64,000 nucleotides of DNA from Castanea sativa (lineage: Eukaryota; Streptophyta; Magnoliopsida; Fagales; Fagaceae). The stretch spans positions 2,170,001-2,234,000 of the forward strand of contig NC_134022.1 of the NCBI RefSeq assembly GCF_040712315.1, given 5' to 3'. The notes under the pieces were generated by a model. The model was not told where the DNA came from. It made no database searches and worked only from the letters and a program-made list of their open reading frames with translations. Of the stretch, positions 11,101 through 23,760 are shown piece after piece (the first letter of the stretch is position 1; every line of letters begins with the position of its first letter). A program made the position numbers and the translations under genes.

Positions 11101-13260
11101 TTAAATTCTAAAACTTATATAGTACATGTTAACTTTTATGAATGAAGTAGATTAGTTATTTTTCCGCTACGCACGTTGTATTTCCTTCAGGAAGAAGACA
11201 GAATACATCGCCTGGTGTATTACATTAGCCAGGCCTTCCAAGGAGTTGAAGCCCGATACCCGTGAATAGAAAAGATCACATTCGCCCTAATAGTGGCCTC
11301 TAGAAAGCTTCGTTTGTACTTTCAAGCTATCCCGATCATAGTAATGGCGGACCAACCCTTGAAGAAAGCAATGAATAAACTTGAGGCCGCTGGATGAATG
11401 GTATAGTGGGCCATTGAGCTTAGCCAGTTCGACATAAAGCATTGACCCCGGACGGCCATAAAAGCCCAAGCACTGGCAGACTTCATAGCCAAGTTCACCT
11501 CCCCCGAACACGAAGATAGCCAGGACGAACCAGCTCTCTAGATGATACATACAGACGGGTCATCCACTCATAAGAGAGGAGGAACAGGCGTCGTCATCAC
11601 CTCTCCTGAAGGGGACACTTTGAAATATGGAGTTCAACTTAACTTTCCTATAACCAACAACGAAGCAAAGTATGAGGCCATATTGACAGGGCTAAAGATT
11701 GCCTAGGCCCTTGGAGCAAAAGCCACCTTGCTAAAAAGCGATTCACAGCTTGTCATAAGGCAAGTCAACGAAGAATTCGAAGCAAAGGAGTCAAGGATGT
11801 AGAGATATCTAAAATTGACAAATCAATTAATTAGCAAGTTTGATCAGGTAAAATTTGCTTAAATCCCACGGGATCAAAATGCTGAAGTTGACGAAGTAGC
11901 TAGGAGTGCATCATCAGATGTCCAAGTGAAAGTAACTGATTGGAAGCTAGAGGAACAAAAATCTCCCAGCATCGAGGAATTCCAAGCATTTTTGGTGTAC
12001 ACCAGTACTAGTTGGACGAATCCCATCCTATCCTATCTCAAGGATGGACGATTACCTCATAATCTCGAAGAAACCAAAAAGATTAAGAAGCGAGTGGCCA
12101 GATTCAATGTGCTCAATGACGAACTTTACAAAAGGGGTTTCTCACAACCCTACTTGAGATGCGTTGAAGAAGAAGAAGCCAAGTACATTTTGGAAGAGGT
12201 TCATGAAGGCATCTGTGGCAACCACATGGGGGCAAAGTCTTTGGTAATGAAGATTATGAGAATAGGTTATTTCTAGCCAATGATACAATAAGACGCCGCA
12301 GATTTCGTCAGGAAATGTGACAGCTGCCAAAGGTATGGGAACGTCCAAATAGTCCCAGGGCAAAAGATGACGGCCATTACTTCGCCCTGGCCGTTTGTAC
12401 AATGGAGGATTGACATCATGGGACCTCTGCCACAAGGGAAGAAGCAAGTAAATTTCTTACTTGTCGCTATCGACTACTTCATGAAGTGGGTGGATGTAGA
12501 AGTGCTAGCCACAATCACAAAAGCAAAGGTACAAAGTTTTATGTGGAGAAACATTGTATGCAGGTTTGGCATCCCACAGGTGATCATCTCAGAAAATGGT
12601 TGTCAGTTCGACAGTTAGGGATTCAGATCGTTTTGCTCAAGTCTCAAAATTAAGAACAAATACTCATCCCCAGGTAATCCTCAAGCTAATGGACATACCG
12701 AAGTAATGAATTGAACATTGTTGAAAATCATCAAAGCCCGATTAGTGGGGGCAAAAGGAGTATGGCCTGAAGAGTTATCGAACGTGTTATGGGCCTACAG
12801 AACTACAGCAAGAACCCCAACAAGAGAAACACCTTTCAACTTGACGTATGGCACAAAAGCAGTCATCCCCATCGAAATAGGGCTCGCCAACCCCAGGAAG
12901 AAGTTCTTTGACGAACACAACAACGACGACCAATTGAAACTGAACCTAGATTGTCTGGACGAAGTCAGAGACCAAGCCTTTCAAAGAGTGGCCAAGTACC
13001 AGCAGAAGATGGCCAAGTACTACAACTAGAAGGTAAAACTCAAAAGGTTCAACATCAAAGATCTCATCCTACGAAAAGTGACTCTTGCACCGAAGGATCT
13101 AGCACAAGGCAAGTTAGGACCAAAATGGGAAGGACCATATAAGGTCATCCACTATTCTCGACAAGGAAGCTATCACCTGAAAGACCTGGATGGGAACAAG
13201 TTGCCTCGTCCATGAAACGTTGAGCATCTGAAAAAGGTATTACATATAGGAGTTGTAGCC
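8140..13260 (+). pseudogene. Tat1 pol: PR-RT-RH-aRNH-INT (broken, split by solo LTR)
   Basis: Aspartic protease at 8140-8547 with active site [10 protein letters not shown] at about 8800-9410 with VDFTNLNSVYPKDNF and catalytic YVDD at 9323-9334. RNase H at 9660-9808 and 11190-11500, split by a solo LTR. The second, Tat-type RNase H at 11540-11900 (HTDGSS, TNNEAKYEA, SDSQLV). Integrase from 12140: zinc-binding part, core with WRIDIMGP, and a C-terminal GPY-type module (KLGPKWEGPYKV) to 13260. Comparison with Tat2/Tat3 shows at least a dozen in-frame stops, for example TAG at 9211-9213 for Gln (ITS*GLYCY) and TGA near 13214 for Trp. Non-functional. Confidence 0.88.
9809..11189 (+). mobile_element. 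Solo LTR (probably Ty1/copia) inside Tat1 RNase H
   Basis: A 1381-bp block starting TGTTAGGATGTGTGCCC and ending TTTCCTTCA interrupts the Tat1 RNase H reading. It is flanked by a perfect 5-bp duplication GGAAG at 9804-9808 and 11190-11194, and removing it plus one copy restores continuity of the RNase H sequence. There is no internal coding region, primer site or second LTR, so this is the product of LTR-LTR recombination. The long LTR suits a copia element, but the superfamily cannot be proven from the LTR alone. Strand is taken from the TG...CA ends and is arbitrary. Confidence 0.9.
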
Positions 13261-13404
13261 TGTTTGTAAGCAACCAGTGATACCTTACGTTTTTTTTCTT
13301 AAAGAAGATCAATAAACTTATTATCCAGTGTTTAACATACTCTGCCTATCTTTTTCCTCATGTTTGAACTAAGTCACCGATCAAATACAAAAATTCCAAC
13401 CAAG

Positions 13405-13665
13405 TTAAAATGATAAGATTCCTCCAGAGGATGTAAATCATTTTAACTAGAAAAGATGATAAGATTCCTTAAATGGATGTACATCGTCCACACAAAGTAA
13501 AGACGATAAGATTCCTTAAATGGATGTACATTGTCCACACCAAGTAAAAACGATAAGATTCCTTCAATGGATGTGCATCATCCACACCAACTAAAAACGA
13601 TAAGATTCCTTAAATAGATGTACATCATCCACACCAACTAAAGACGACAAGATTCCTTAAAGAAG
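13405..13665 (+). repeat. Tat1 tandem array, about 47-bp unit, ~6 copies
   Basis: The phrase GATAAGATTCCTT recurs at about 13411, 13457, 13505, 13552, 13599 and (as GACAAGATTCC) 13646. Each unit also carries a GATGTACATC-like palindrome followed by a TCC. It lies between the end of pol and the antisense gene, the same place as the arrays in Tat2 and Tat3, but the sequence is different. Confidence 0.88.
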
Positions 13666-13775
13666 ATGTGACTCACTTGAAACCGAGATCTTGAATGGAA
13701 GAAAGTCAGGTAACTAAAAACTAAGGCCAAGGTAGTAAAACGGCAAAGTAAAATTCATAAGCGGGCAAAAATTTT

Positions 13776-13882
13776 CTAAGTCCCAGAATGGACAAAGAGT
13801 GTGCCCCAGCAAAGCAAATCATAACAAAACAAGAAGTGCAAACCAGAAGTATTCACAAACAACATGAATGCAAAGAAGGTAA

Positions 13883-13914
<32 letters not shown>

Positions 13915-15468
13915 GCAAAATTTGTAAATTGTTCAATAGCCCAAAAACAGGCAGGGCACCCAAAAAAAAAGGGGGAAAGGAAAGCATGTGATAGAATCAT
14001 GCTGTAGGAGCGTGTCCCATCTTTTTCAGGCTCTGGAGGATCCTTGCCAGTAATTACAGTAGCTTGGGCAGCCTGCGCTGTCTCATCTGCCTCGATCTCC
14101 TTATCAATGGCTTCAAAGTCTAAATCCTCCAAATCTGTCTCTGGAATGTGTTTCACTAAGTACCTTCTCAGCAATTCAAAACCCTTGAAGTACCAGCCAA
14201 ATAGAATGGCATTATACTCATCCGTAAGTTGAAAGGCATGGACGGCCTTGGCAACGGTGCTCTTCATCTTCTAGTTGACCATCGTGAGTTGTTCGTCCTT
14301 CTACTTCACCCTTCGTTGACTGATGCTGGAGAGGGGCTCATTCTTCTTCGCCTTGATCATAGCGTATAACTCCTAGTTAAACTTAGTAGTCATCTCTGCA
14401 AAAAAAAAAAAAAAAAAGGGATAACAACGAAGAAGTCAGAAAAAAAAAAAAGAAGTGACAAGGAAAGGAAGAAAGACGATCCATTTTTCGTCTTAAAGAT
14501 AACTTACTCTTCTTTTCTTCCCGATGAATGGCACGAAGGATGTAGTGAGAAGGCTCCGGTCCTAAACAGTGATGAGATAAAGTCCGGGGGTTAACTAGCT
14601 TGTCAAAATCGACGATGGTGCTCGTGTACCGAACAGTTTCTCGAAAATGCTCCTCGTACTTGCTTTCAAGCTCAGGACACTCTTTAGCTACAAAACAGAA
14701 AGTTATACAAGGAAAGAATGGACAATCAAAACAAGTGATAAATTGAAAGAAAGGTGTCACTTGAAAGGCACACACACCAAGTTGAGGGGTCTCCTACCAA
14801 CGCAGCAGCCTAGGGACATCCCCCCAAATGTCGTCAAAAAGGGTCTCCCAACCATCACCCGACACAAATGAATATCTATACTTACAATAACGGAAGGACG
14901 AAGGGAGATCGACGATGAGACGAGACCTTCTATCTTAGGGCACAAGCTCATAATATCCAAACTCTTTATACTCTTTCAAACGGTAAAGGCAAACAAACTC
15001 ATTTTACATGATCATATCCTTATCAGTTATGGTTGTCCAAATCACCATGCAACTTATGACGATTCTCCATGAATTCGACATAAGCTGTCCCAGAGCTATA
15101 TTCAGATGATGTAGGAGCTCCATTATAAATGGATGGATAGGAAATCTGTGGCCACACAAGAACGCGGCCTCATAAAAACAAACCTCACTATGGGTAAAAG
15201 CGCAAGACTTCTCGCCTTTTGTAGGAAGACAAGCCTTGGTTTCATCAGGAAACTGGAACCTATCCCTAAATTTGCTAAATGTATCTCCCTTCAGAGAGCA
15301 TGCTTCTTTGAGGGTGTGAAATGCTCGAGGTGGGGTAGGAATGGAAGGGTGAGAGGACGAGGGTACGGAAGAAGGCACGAAGGTTGCTATGTCTATCTCG
15401 GCCCCAACCATGCCAACACTAGATGACAGGCCTGTCTCTAAGTCACTCAATCTAACCTCAGAAGCCAT
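13776..15468 (-). pseudogene. Tat1 antisense gene (gypsy-type transposon protein domain)
   Basis: On the strand opposite gag-pol, a frame starting at 15468 (MASEVRLSDLE) contains a domain resembling the family known as putative gypsy type transposon (Pfam PF04195): FYEAAFLCGHRFPIHPFIME, then LLHHLN...SNSWRIVISCMVIW. It continues past a TAA and a TAG through YYELVP...RYSFVSGDGWETLF...VWGDVPRLL-like sequence to about 14760. Further exons probably lie at 14640-14520 and 14267-13990 (KAVHAFQLTDEYNAILFGWYF, acidic tail). Splice sites are less clear than in Tat2 and Tat3. Role unknown; broken here. Confidence 0.7.
13880..13914. repeat. (AC)n(AT)n microsatellite
   Basis: A run of CA dinucleotides changing to TA, inside the 3' part of the Tat1 antisense gene. 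Confidence 0.9.
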
Positions 15469-16085
15469 GTTCTCCCTCCTTAAAGCCTCTCACACAGACC
15501 TAAACCAATCCAAGGATTGGCACAAATTACCCAACACTAAACCTAGACTGCTATTGCCTAGAGCAAAATCCTCAACCAGCGGGCAATGGTTTCTAGAGGA
15601 ACCTAAAAACGCACCCAAGCGAGCAAAAAAGAAGGCAACAGAGGGGGAAATATGCCTAATTTCAAAATAATCAACCATCAAGGGAAGAACTAAAGCTCTG
15701 AAAGGAAAAAAAAAAAAAAGCACAAAGAAAGGGAAGAAATAAAACTCTAAAAGAAAAAAGGAGTAAAAAGAGGAGTACCTGAGAAAAGGGAGAAACTGTG
15801 AAGTCAAAGAGCAAAACATAAAAGGAAAATGAAGAAATGAGAGGAGAAAGGAAAGGGTTAAAAAGGTTGCCTCGAAAAACGCAGGAAAGCTAAAAGGTCT
15901 CATCAGAAACAAGACCCTCTAGCCAGTCCGGATGTGACATGTGGCCATGATGCATGCCACACCGCCATTGAACAATTAATGTGGAAGGGAGGAACCCCAA
16001 GCGCCATAATTGCCACAAAAAAAAAAAACTCTTCATATTCCCATGGTCGTCCCAAAGTTGGACGACCTTGGAATAGAGGGGCAGT

Positions 16086-16581
16086 TGATAGGCCCGACAA
16101 TACCCTCGTCCAGAGAGAGAGACAATGGACGAGGGTAGCCTCAGTCTTCATCCAACATGACATTCGTTGGAAAAGGAAAAGACCATTCATCCACAATCAA
16201 TAGCCAAAAGTGTTACACAACAATAATGAGTCTCCTTACCATTAGAGAGACGAAGACCTTATCATTAACACCTCACAGAAGCGTTATAGATACCACATTG
16301 AAACTACCATTAATATACCTCCAACGGCTTGGAGAAGAAAACATGTGTATATATACTAGAACCTCAGACTGGAGAAGGTACTGAATTCTAATCCAGGAAT
16401 ACTGCTACTTTGATATTAAGCAATCTCTTCTGTCCCTCAATTGTCTGACTTTACCATTGGAGGTTTTGTGGCAGGCACCACACTGGTGTTCCTTTACCAT
16501 TATGTTCTTGCAAGGCTTTGGACGATCCTGGTCGACTCTCCTTTTAGATGATCATTTAGACTAACAATTCCAGCATCATCA
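16086..16581 (+). repeat. Tat1 3' LTR
   Basis: Same length (496 bp) as the 5' copy, preceded by the purine tract GGAATAGAGGGGCAGT and ending CATCA, followed by the duplication GTTGT. Confidence 0.93.
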
Positions 16582-18061
16582 GTTGTAATTAAAGAAAGCA
16601 TATATATCTCATCATTTTATGCTTGGAGAAAGCATATATGTCATTATTTTATGCTTGGAGAAAGTAAAATACGAAATTACACTATTGGTCCCTAAAATTC
16701 GATTACTGAGCACTATTGGTCCCTTAAGTTTCAAAGATAATTACAATTGATTTTTATGTTAATAGCAGTTAGTTTCAATGCTTACATGGCTAACAAAGGT
16801 ATGACGTGGCAATTTTTAAGTGGCATGACATCAAATTTAACATTAAAAAATTAGAATCCAAAACCTGACTCATAATAAAAAATAAAAAATAAAAGCAAAA
16901 ATGCAAAACAAATCCTCTAAGTTTCACAATTTTTCATTTCAGTCTTATAAGTTTGGGTTTTGTCATTTTAGTCCTCTAAGTTTCATTCCTTCCCAATTAA
17001 GTCTTCCGTTAATGTGCTATTAGTTTTCGCCATTAACTTTTTATTTTTTTATATTTTATTTTTATATTTTATTTTTATATTTTATTTTTTTCTTAATATT
17101 AGAAAAAAAAAATGAGAAACCAAGAATGAAAAAGAGGTGGAAGTAAAGAGAAGGAGAGATCAAGAAGGGGAAAAGAGGGAGAAGAGAGATTGTGATCATG
17201 ACTCAACTCATCGAGACGCTCTCCACATAGTCCATTCTCTCCAAATTCTGTTTCTAGAAGTTCTTACAGTTTTTTGAGCAACAAAACAGACCATTATGTC
17301 TTCAATTTGATTTTGTGGTTGGTGTTGATTTGCTAATCCAATTTGAATCTAGATTTTGTGCAGGTTACTAGCTTTGTTTTTATTTTAGACTAATTGAGCT
17401 AATTGACTATAAAGTTTTACAAACTTTTATTGGGGCAGAGATTCATTGTCATAGACAAAAAAGTTATGTACGGCTCCTTTTTAACACTCTGGTCATCTCA
17501 ATGATATGATTGTTTTTTGGTTTCTTCTGGGCTGAGTTATAATATATTTGGTTGTGGAATCTTTGCCTTAAACATTTTCCTCAGTTTCTCTTTCTAGGTT
17601 TATAGTAAAATTAATAAAACATCTGGGTTGGATCCAAAATTTGTAACGACTTATTTCACTTTTTATCTAAAACCTGTTTGTTTTATTCACAGCTTTGACC
17701 CTTTTGATTTGAAGTTTCGTAGTGAGGTTATACTTTCTGTTTTGTGTTGTTTTGCAACTTTTTTAGTGCTGGCATAATAGTGGTTGAGACGAGATAAGAG
17801 ACAGAGTCTACGGCGTAGAGCCAGCAGTGTCGACAGAAGAAGTGGCAGAGGAGGGATGAGTTTTAACAATGTCGAGCATTCGATGGAGGCCTCATCGATT
17901 GGCAAGGTGTCGTAGCGTTTGGTTAGAAGACTTAATGTGCCTCATCTTAGCGTTTTGTTAATTAACATCTTTTCTTAAATTAAGTAGTAAATAAAAAAAA
18001 AAAAAAGTTAATGGCAGAAACTAATGGCACATTAATAGAAGACTTAATTGGAAATGAATGA

Positions 18062-20142
18062 CAATGCTATCATCCGTGAAAAATAGGTGAGATATTTGTG
18101 GCGCCCCTCTACCCACTAAGATTCCCCAGATATTACCTTGCTCTTCCTCCTTTCTTAACATGGCAAATAGCCCCTTGGCACACAACAAGAACAGATACAG
18201 AGATATTGGATCTCCTTGCCTTAAACTCCTTGATGGAACAATATTGCCCTTGGCCTCCCCATTGATTAGAACCGAGTAGGAAACAGTACTAATATACATC
18301 ATCATTAAAGAAATCCATCTCTCATTAAACCCCAATCTTCGCATTATAACTTCCAAATACTGCCACTCCACCCTATCGTATACTTTACTCAAATCTAGCT
18401 TTAGGGCCATCAAAGCATTCTTACCCTTTCTCCTCCCATTAATGCAGTGCATTGTTTCAAAGGCCACCATCACATTATCTGAAATTAACCACCCTGGGAC
18501 AAAGGCACTCTGTGATTCAATGACTACTTTAGCAAGGATTTTTTTTTTTTCAAACGGTTAGCAAGGATTTTTGAAATTAACTTGTAGATCACATTATATA
18601 AACTTATAGGACAGTACTCAGTGATTTTTTGGGGAGATTTCACCTTTGGGATAAGATAGATATAGGTTTCATTAAATCCATTAGGCATCACACTTGTATT
18701 AAGGGTTTTCAGAACACAATTACTAACATTCGGCCTTACTAAATCCCAATACTTTTGGTAAAAGATCGGAGACATACCAGCAGGGCCTGGGGACTTTGTT
18801 AGATGCATTTGATGAAGAGCACTCCATATTTCCTCAACCTTAAACTCAGCAGTCAGAGCTACATTCATGGTCGGGGTCACTCTGGGGCTTATCGCATTGA
18901 GGCTTGCGTCAAACTCAAATGGATGATTTGATTTGAATATGGAAGTAAAGTAGTCCAAAAAATCATACCTTCATACTCCTTGGCCCTTCCTGCCACTTTC
19001 CATCTGAGTCCATAAGTCCCATAACAAAATTTCTTCGCCGCCTTTGACTAGCAGTGGCATGGAAAAATTTTGTATTCCGGTCACCCCATTTCATCCACAT
19101 CGCTCTTGACCTCTGGCTCCACATGATTTCCTCTCTGGTTAGGGCCTCGTTTATATCTGATTTCAATTTCTAAACCTCTTCTACCATATCATGGAGGCTA
19201 TTTAGGGACTCTAGATGCTGCAATTGTCCTCATTTCTGTTTAATCATAGGATTCACATTCCCAAACTCTCTCCAATTCCAACTCTGAAGATTTTCCTTGC
19301 ACCGATTCAGTCTGTCAAAGAGTTCTAAATTAGAATCACTTCCATCAGAATCCCAAGCCAACTCTACCACCTCTCTACATCGATCATCCCTTGTCCAAAT
19401 TGCCTCAAACATGAACCTTTTCTTAGCCTTCCTCTGATACTGCCTATTGCTCAGTCTCAGTTTAAGAAGGCAGGGGTTTGAGATAGACATTGTGGTGTGG
19501 AATACTCTAGCCTCTGAGAAGCGCTTCAGCCATGTTTCATTAGCCACCATCCTATCAAGCCTAAGTTTTGTTTAGCGATCACTGAACCTACCATTACACC
19601 AAGTGAATTTCTATCCAACAAAACCCAAATTGACTAACCCACATCTATTCAGACAATCTTGAAAGGCCTCCATCTGCATTGCCTCCTTATCCACTCCACC
19701 CAATTTCTCATATGAAAACATGATTTCATTTAAATCACCAAATACAACCCATGGAATATTACATTGAGCATTAAGAGATTCAAGAAGTTGCCATGAAATG
19801 TACCTTCTATTCGCATCGGGATGTCCATAAAATCCCGTGGCTCACTAGTGCACCAAGGTCGAAGACCCGTGGATGATCACGTCTATATGGGAGTTAGAGC
19901 AGCTCTTGAAGGTAATTTCGGTGCCCTCCTTCCACAATAAAGCTAATCCTCCACTCCGACCATCACTGGGGACCGTAATCCCCTGGGAATACTCGATCTT
20001 TCGCTGAATACCATTGATGCAATTCACGCTGGCCTTCGTTTCAGCTAGGAAAACCAGTGTCGAGTCCGTTGCCTTCACCTCATCGATGAGTATGCGAACC
20101 GCTAGGGTGGACCATAAACCCTGGCAGTTCCACACCAGAAGT
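18062..20142 (-). pseudogene. LINE 2 endonuclease and N-terminal RT (inverted arm)
   Basis: The endonuclease begins at 20135 with WNCQGLW, followed by VFLAETKA and GGLALLWKEG. The RT part from 18958 reads ALHQMHLTKSPGPAGMSPIFYQKYW, LIPKVKSP, LKLDLSKVYDRVEW, SLRQGDPISLYLFLLCAKG and ends in LFFTDDSIV at the inversion point. Stops and frameshifts occur, including a 14-bp insertion with duplication (18529-18572). Confidence 0.85.
18529..18572 (-). mobile_element. 14-bp miniature insertion with 15-bp duplication
   Basis: TTAGCAAGGATTTTT occurs at 18529-18543 and 18558-18572. Between them is only TTTTTTTCAAACGG. Read on the minus strand this is CCGTTTG plus a poly(A), the same design as the other miniature tails in this window but with a different tail sequence. 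It interrupts the LINE 2 RT frame. Confidence 0.65.
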
Positions 20143-21542
20143 GTTATTGGGCTCGGCGGGGCTGCTCTACAGCAACCTCCACACCGCCAACCCTTTGTTC
20201 ATTCTCTAAAACCTCACCCAACTTACTCTTTCCCCGTCGTCTTTTCTGCTCTAACGCATTTGGGTCCAGGTCAATCAATGGAGTAAAGTCCTCTTTCTTC
20301 TGTTTGATTGGGCTTTCAGTTTTAATGGGCTTACTTGTTTTACTACCCCTTGCCAACCTTTTCCAATGCTTGGTTCTTGGGCCCATTTTTTCTACAACCC
20401 AGCCCACTGTTAAGTCGTATATCATTGCCATTGGGCCCAACTCAGGCTTGGAACCTTCTTCCTTCGCCTCAAACACAGATGGGAGAGAGTTTGGCGCCTG
20501 TTGATGTTTCAAATTTGGGCTCTTCCTTTTGAGTCTTGGAACCTTCCCACAGCATATTTGCCCTTTTTTCAGCCTGGAATCTTTGTGAACCCGATGACAT
20601 TTCACTTAAAAGGGCTACCCTCTCCCACGCCTCTCATCTTCTCTGACTTTGTTATCTCCCCCATTGATGCGTTGAGATCCACGACTGAGAGCGATGGCAC
20701 GTGACTCTCGCCGCTTCCATCTCCTGCGATATCTATACATGTCAGCTCCATTTGCTTTTCTCGAATGTCTCCAGCAAAATTTTGGCGAGCAACAAACTCC
20801 TTTCCTGATCCAACCTGGGTTGTATTCCATCTGTTCCTCCTTCATGGGTCCCCTCTCAACCAAGCCCCACATTGTAAATTTCCTTATTAAAGCATACTCT
20901 TCTCTGCCTAACCTTCACTACAGTCTTTAATGGCATGGTTAAGTAAACCACATCCATAGTAGAAGTTTGGGAGTCTTTCGTACTTGAAAGTCACCTATCA
21001 ACTCTTCCCTCCTTCAGCGTTTATCTTCTTCCCTCGGAAACTTTCCCCACTGCACCCCTGACTCAGAGACATCCACTTCCATTACCTCCCCCCAGCTTTG
21101 ATCCGATAGTCAAACTCATTTCCTTTGTTCTACTCTTTAGAGGGAGATTGAAAATTTGAATCCAGAAAGGTGCCCACTTCAAGACTATATCCTTAGGGAC
21201 AAGCTCCCCTTCGAACTCCTGCATGATGACCAATTGCTTTTTGAAACTCCATGGACACATGTCTAGGACTCTTTGCTTATCCTTACCGTCACCAAATTCT
21301 ACTAGGAATAGATCATTCTTTATTTCTGAAATTTGAACCCCTATGTTTGGCTTCCACAACATTCTCATGTTCTTTCTCAACGCATCCATGCTTACACTCC
21401 TAGAAGTAAGGACCTTCATTACTACACAATTCCTCCCTACAGCCCTCGCAACTTTAGTGCAGTTGCTACCCAGTTCAATGCCTTTGTCTTCCTCTTCTGT
21501 CAAGGACAATTTGCTCCACTTTTTCTCAAGTTCCTCTGCCAT
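20143..21542 (-). pseudogene. LINE 2 ORF1 (DUF4283-type RNA-binding protein)
   Basis: The minus frame from 21542 (MAEELEKKWSKLSL) contains DALRKNMRMLWKP, FLVEFGDGKDKQRVLDMCPW and IVLKWAPFWIQIFNLPL, the signature of the DUF4283 domain at the N-terminus of plant LINE ORF1 proteins. The remaining part to about 20140 is broken into several frames (for example 20605-20144, a basic, Lys-rich segment) with stops and shifts. ORF1 proteins bind LINE RNA; this one cannot be made intact. Confidence 0.75.
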
Positions 21543-21689
21543 AATCAGTCTCTCTCACTCACTAAAACTTTTACAACACTTATTCACTACGTAGACTAAA
21601 CAATAGCACACAACCTCACACCAAAGAGGTCACTTAAACTCCTATAAGGTCACTTCAGGACTCCCCACTGCTACCACATGCGCTAGGCA

Positions 21690-23760
21690 TGAGAGCACCT
21701 CTGTTGGAAGTCAGTGCGGTTTCACTTTCACTTAGACTGTTTGGCAGTCTAGGCTTAAAGTGTTAAAGGATTATGAAGCTGAATCGGGGCAAAAACTTAA
21801 CTAGGAAAAAACATCCTTGTTTTTAGCAAGAACACTAAGAGAGAAGTTCAAGACCAAGTGAAGTAGATTTTTGGAGCCTAAATCATCCAACACCGTGAAA
21901 ATTACCTTGGCTTGCCTCCTTTGGTAGGGAAGGGCAAAAGAAAGGCTTTTAATTGCATTAAGGACCAAGTGGGGAGGAAAATAGCCGGATAGAAAGGGAG
22001 ATTGCTTTCAAGTGCAGAGAGAGAGATCCTAATCAAGGCAATTGCTCAAGCAACTCCCACATACACAATGAGTTGCTTTAAGCTACCGGATTCACTTTGC
22101 AAAGAATTAAATTTGATGATGAGCAACTTTTGGTGGGGGCAGAAGGATAAGGAGAGGAAAATGGCATGGATTGCATGGGATAAGCTTTGTACTCCTAAGG
22201 AAGAGAGTGGCATGGGTTTTAGGGACCTTAGAGCATTCAATCTTGCCCTTCTTGCCAAACAAAGGGGAAGAATTCAACAAAACACTAACTCCCTATTTCA
22301 TAAGGTCCTTAAGGCTAAGTACTTTGCAGATAGGACCTTTAAGGAAGCTCAGTTGGGAAGAAGACCATCTTACATTTGGCGAAGTATAATGGCAACCAAG
22401 GGTATTATGGAAGTAGGATCTAGGTGGATTATTGGAAATGGGGAGCAAGTAGATATTTGGACGGATAAGTGGTTACCCACTCCAGATTCTTTCAAGCTTG
22501 CCAACCTGAGGGTCCCTTTAGAGTTGCTTGCCTCCTGGATAAAGAAACAGGGTCTTGGAATGTAGACAAAGTGAAATGCTCCTTCCTCCCCCATGAAGTC
22601 GAGGTGATATTAGGGATCTCCATCAGTCCTCGCTTATTGGAAGATTCCTTAATTTGGGCATGGACAAATAATGGAAGGTTCTCGGTGAAAAGTGCATACA
22701 AGGTGGCTCAAAAATGGTTGAAGAATCGTAATGTTAAGGCTGTTGCTGGGGGAACCTTTGATAACTCACAGATGCAAGCTCTTTCGAAGTTGATTTGGAA
22801 ACTAAATTGTCCAAATAAGATCAAACAATTCATGTGGCGCTCATGTAGAAATATCCTCCCGACAAAATACAGGTTGAAGTCTAGGGGAATTACCATTGAG
22901 GATTGTTGTGACCAATGTGGCTTAAGTGAAACCTCAGGTCACATTTTGTGGGGCTGCCAATGAGCATCAGAAGTGTGGAGTGAATCAAGGTTGAAGCTTC
23001 CCTATGTCCCAAACCATATGCAGGAGTTCATTGAGCTAGTCTGGAAAGTCAAAGAGAGGAAGCCTAACATTGACTGGGAACTCTTTGTTGTCACGGCTTG
23101 GAGTCTATGGAACCATAGGAATGCAGTCAAGCAAGGGGGGCAGAGCAAGAATGCAACTAGGATCACAAAGGAAGTTACTGAATACATGAAGGAAATCCGA
23201 CAAGACACCCATAACCCAGGCAAGAGCTCACGCATTTCCAATCTTCAATGGTCCCCCAGAAGGGGCTGGTACAAGATCAATACAGACAGTGTAGTGTTTA
23301 AAGAGAGTGGCTGCTGTAGGATTGGGGTGGTCATTAGGAATGAGGAAGGCTGTATGATGGGCGCAATGAGAAAGCAGATTAAACTCCCACTGAAGGCATT
23401 AGAGAAGCTCTGGCTGTGCAAGAGGGTATTGTGCTTGCTAGGGATTTAGGTTTGAGGGAATTAGAAATTGAAAGTGATTCCCAAATGGTGGTATATGCCC
23501 TGGTGAATGCTAAAACCGGGCCTTGGTCCATTTCCAAAGTAATTAAAGGAGTGAAGTTAAGCCTTCATTGCTTCAAGGCGTGGAAGGTAGCTTACGTGCG
23601 TAGAAAGGGGAATGTAGCTGCGCATCTAATGGCGAGGGAGGTTATCTCTGTGTTAGATTGTAATGTTTGGGTTGAGGATATCCCACCCAGTATTGCTGAA
23701 CAAGTGCTCAAAGATGTACCAAATCTATATGATGTTTCAATTTATTGAAAGTCTTTCAAA
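21690..23760 (+). pseudogene. LINE 2 C-terminal RT, zinc-binding and RNase H regions
   Basis: Plus-strand continuation of the RT: VLKDYEAESGQKLN followed by TAG, then AQATPTYTMSCFKLP and MSNFWWGQKD, then GRFSVKSAYKVA and the zf-RVT pattern IWKLNCPNKIKQFMWR, CDQCGLSETSGHILWGC. A TGA follows in GCQ*ASEVW. A plant LINE-type RNase H occupies 23265-23748 (WYKINTDSVVF, ESDSQMVVYALV, VRRKGNVAAHLMAREV), with a frameshift near 23400. The stop at 23746-23748 is followed by a short 3' region ending GCTTCTTCTC and poly(A). Confidence 0.85.

Larger units (their letters stand above)
6126..16581 (+). mobile_element. Tat1: Ty3/gypsy LTR retrotransposon, Tat lineage (degenerate)
   Basis: Two 496-bp LTRs flank a gag-pol interior, and the 5-bp target site duplication GTTGT is intact (6121-6125 and 16582-16586). 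Order of parts: 5' LTR, primer site, gag, protease, RT, RNase H, second RNase H, integrase, tandem array, antisense gene, purine tract (16071-16085), 3' LTR. The extra RNase H and the antisense gene place it in the Tat group. My hand alignment finds about 50 mismatches between the LTRs (about 90% identity), nearly all transitions, so it is the oldest of the three Tat elements here. A solo LTR (9809-11189) has inserted in its RNase H. Many stops make it non-autonomous. Confidence 0.93.
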
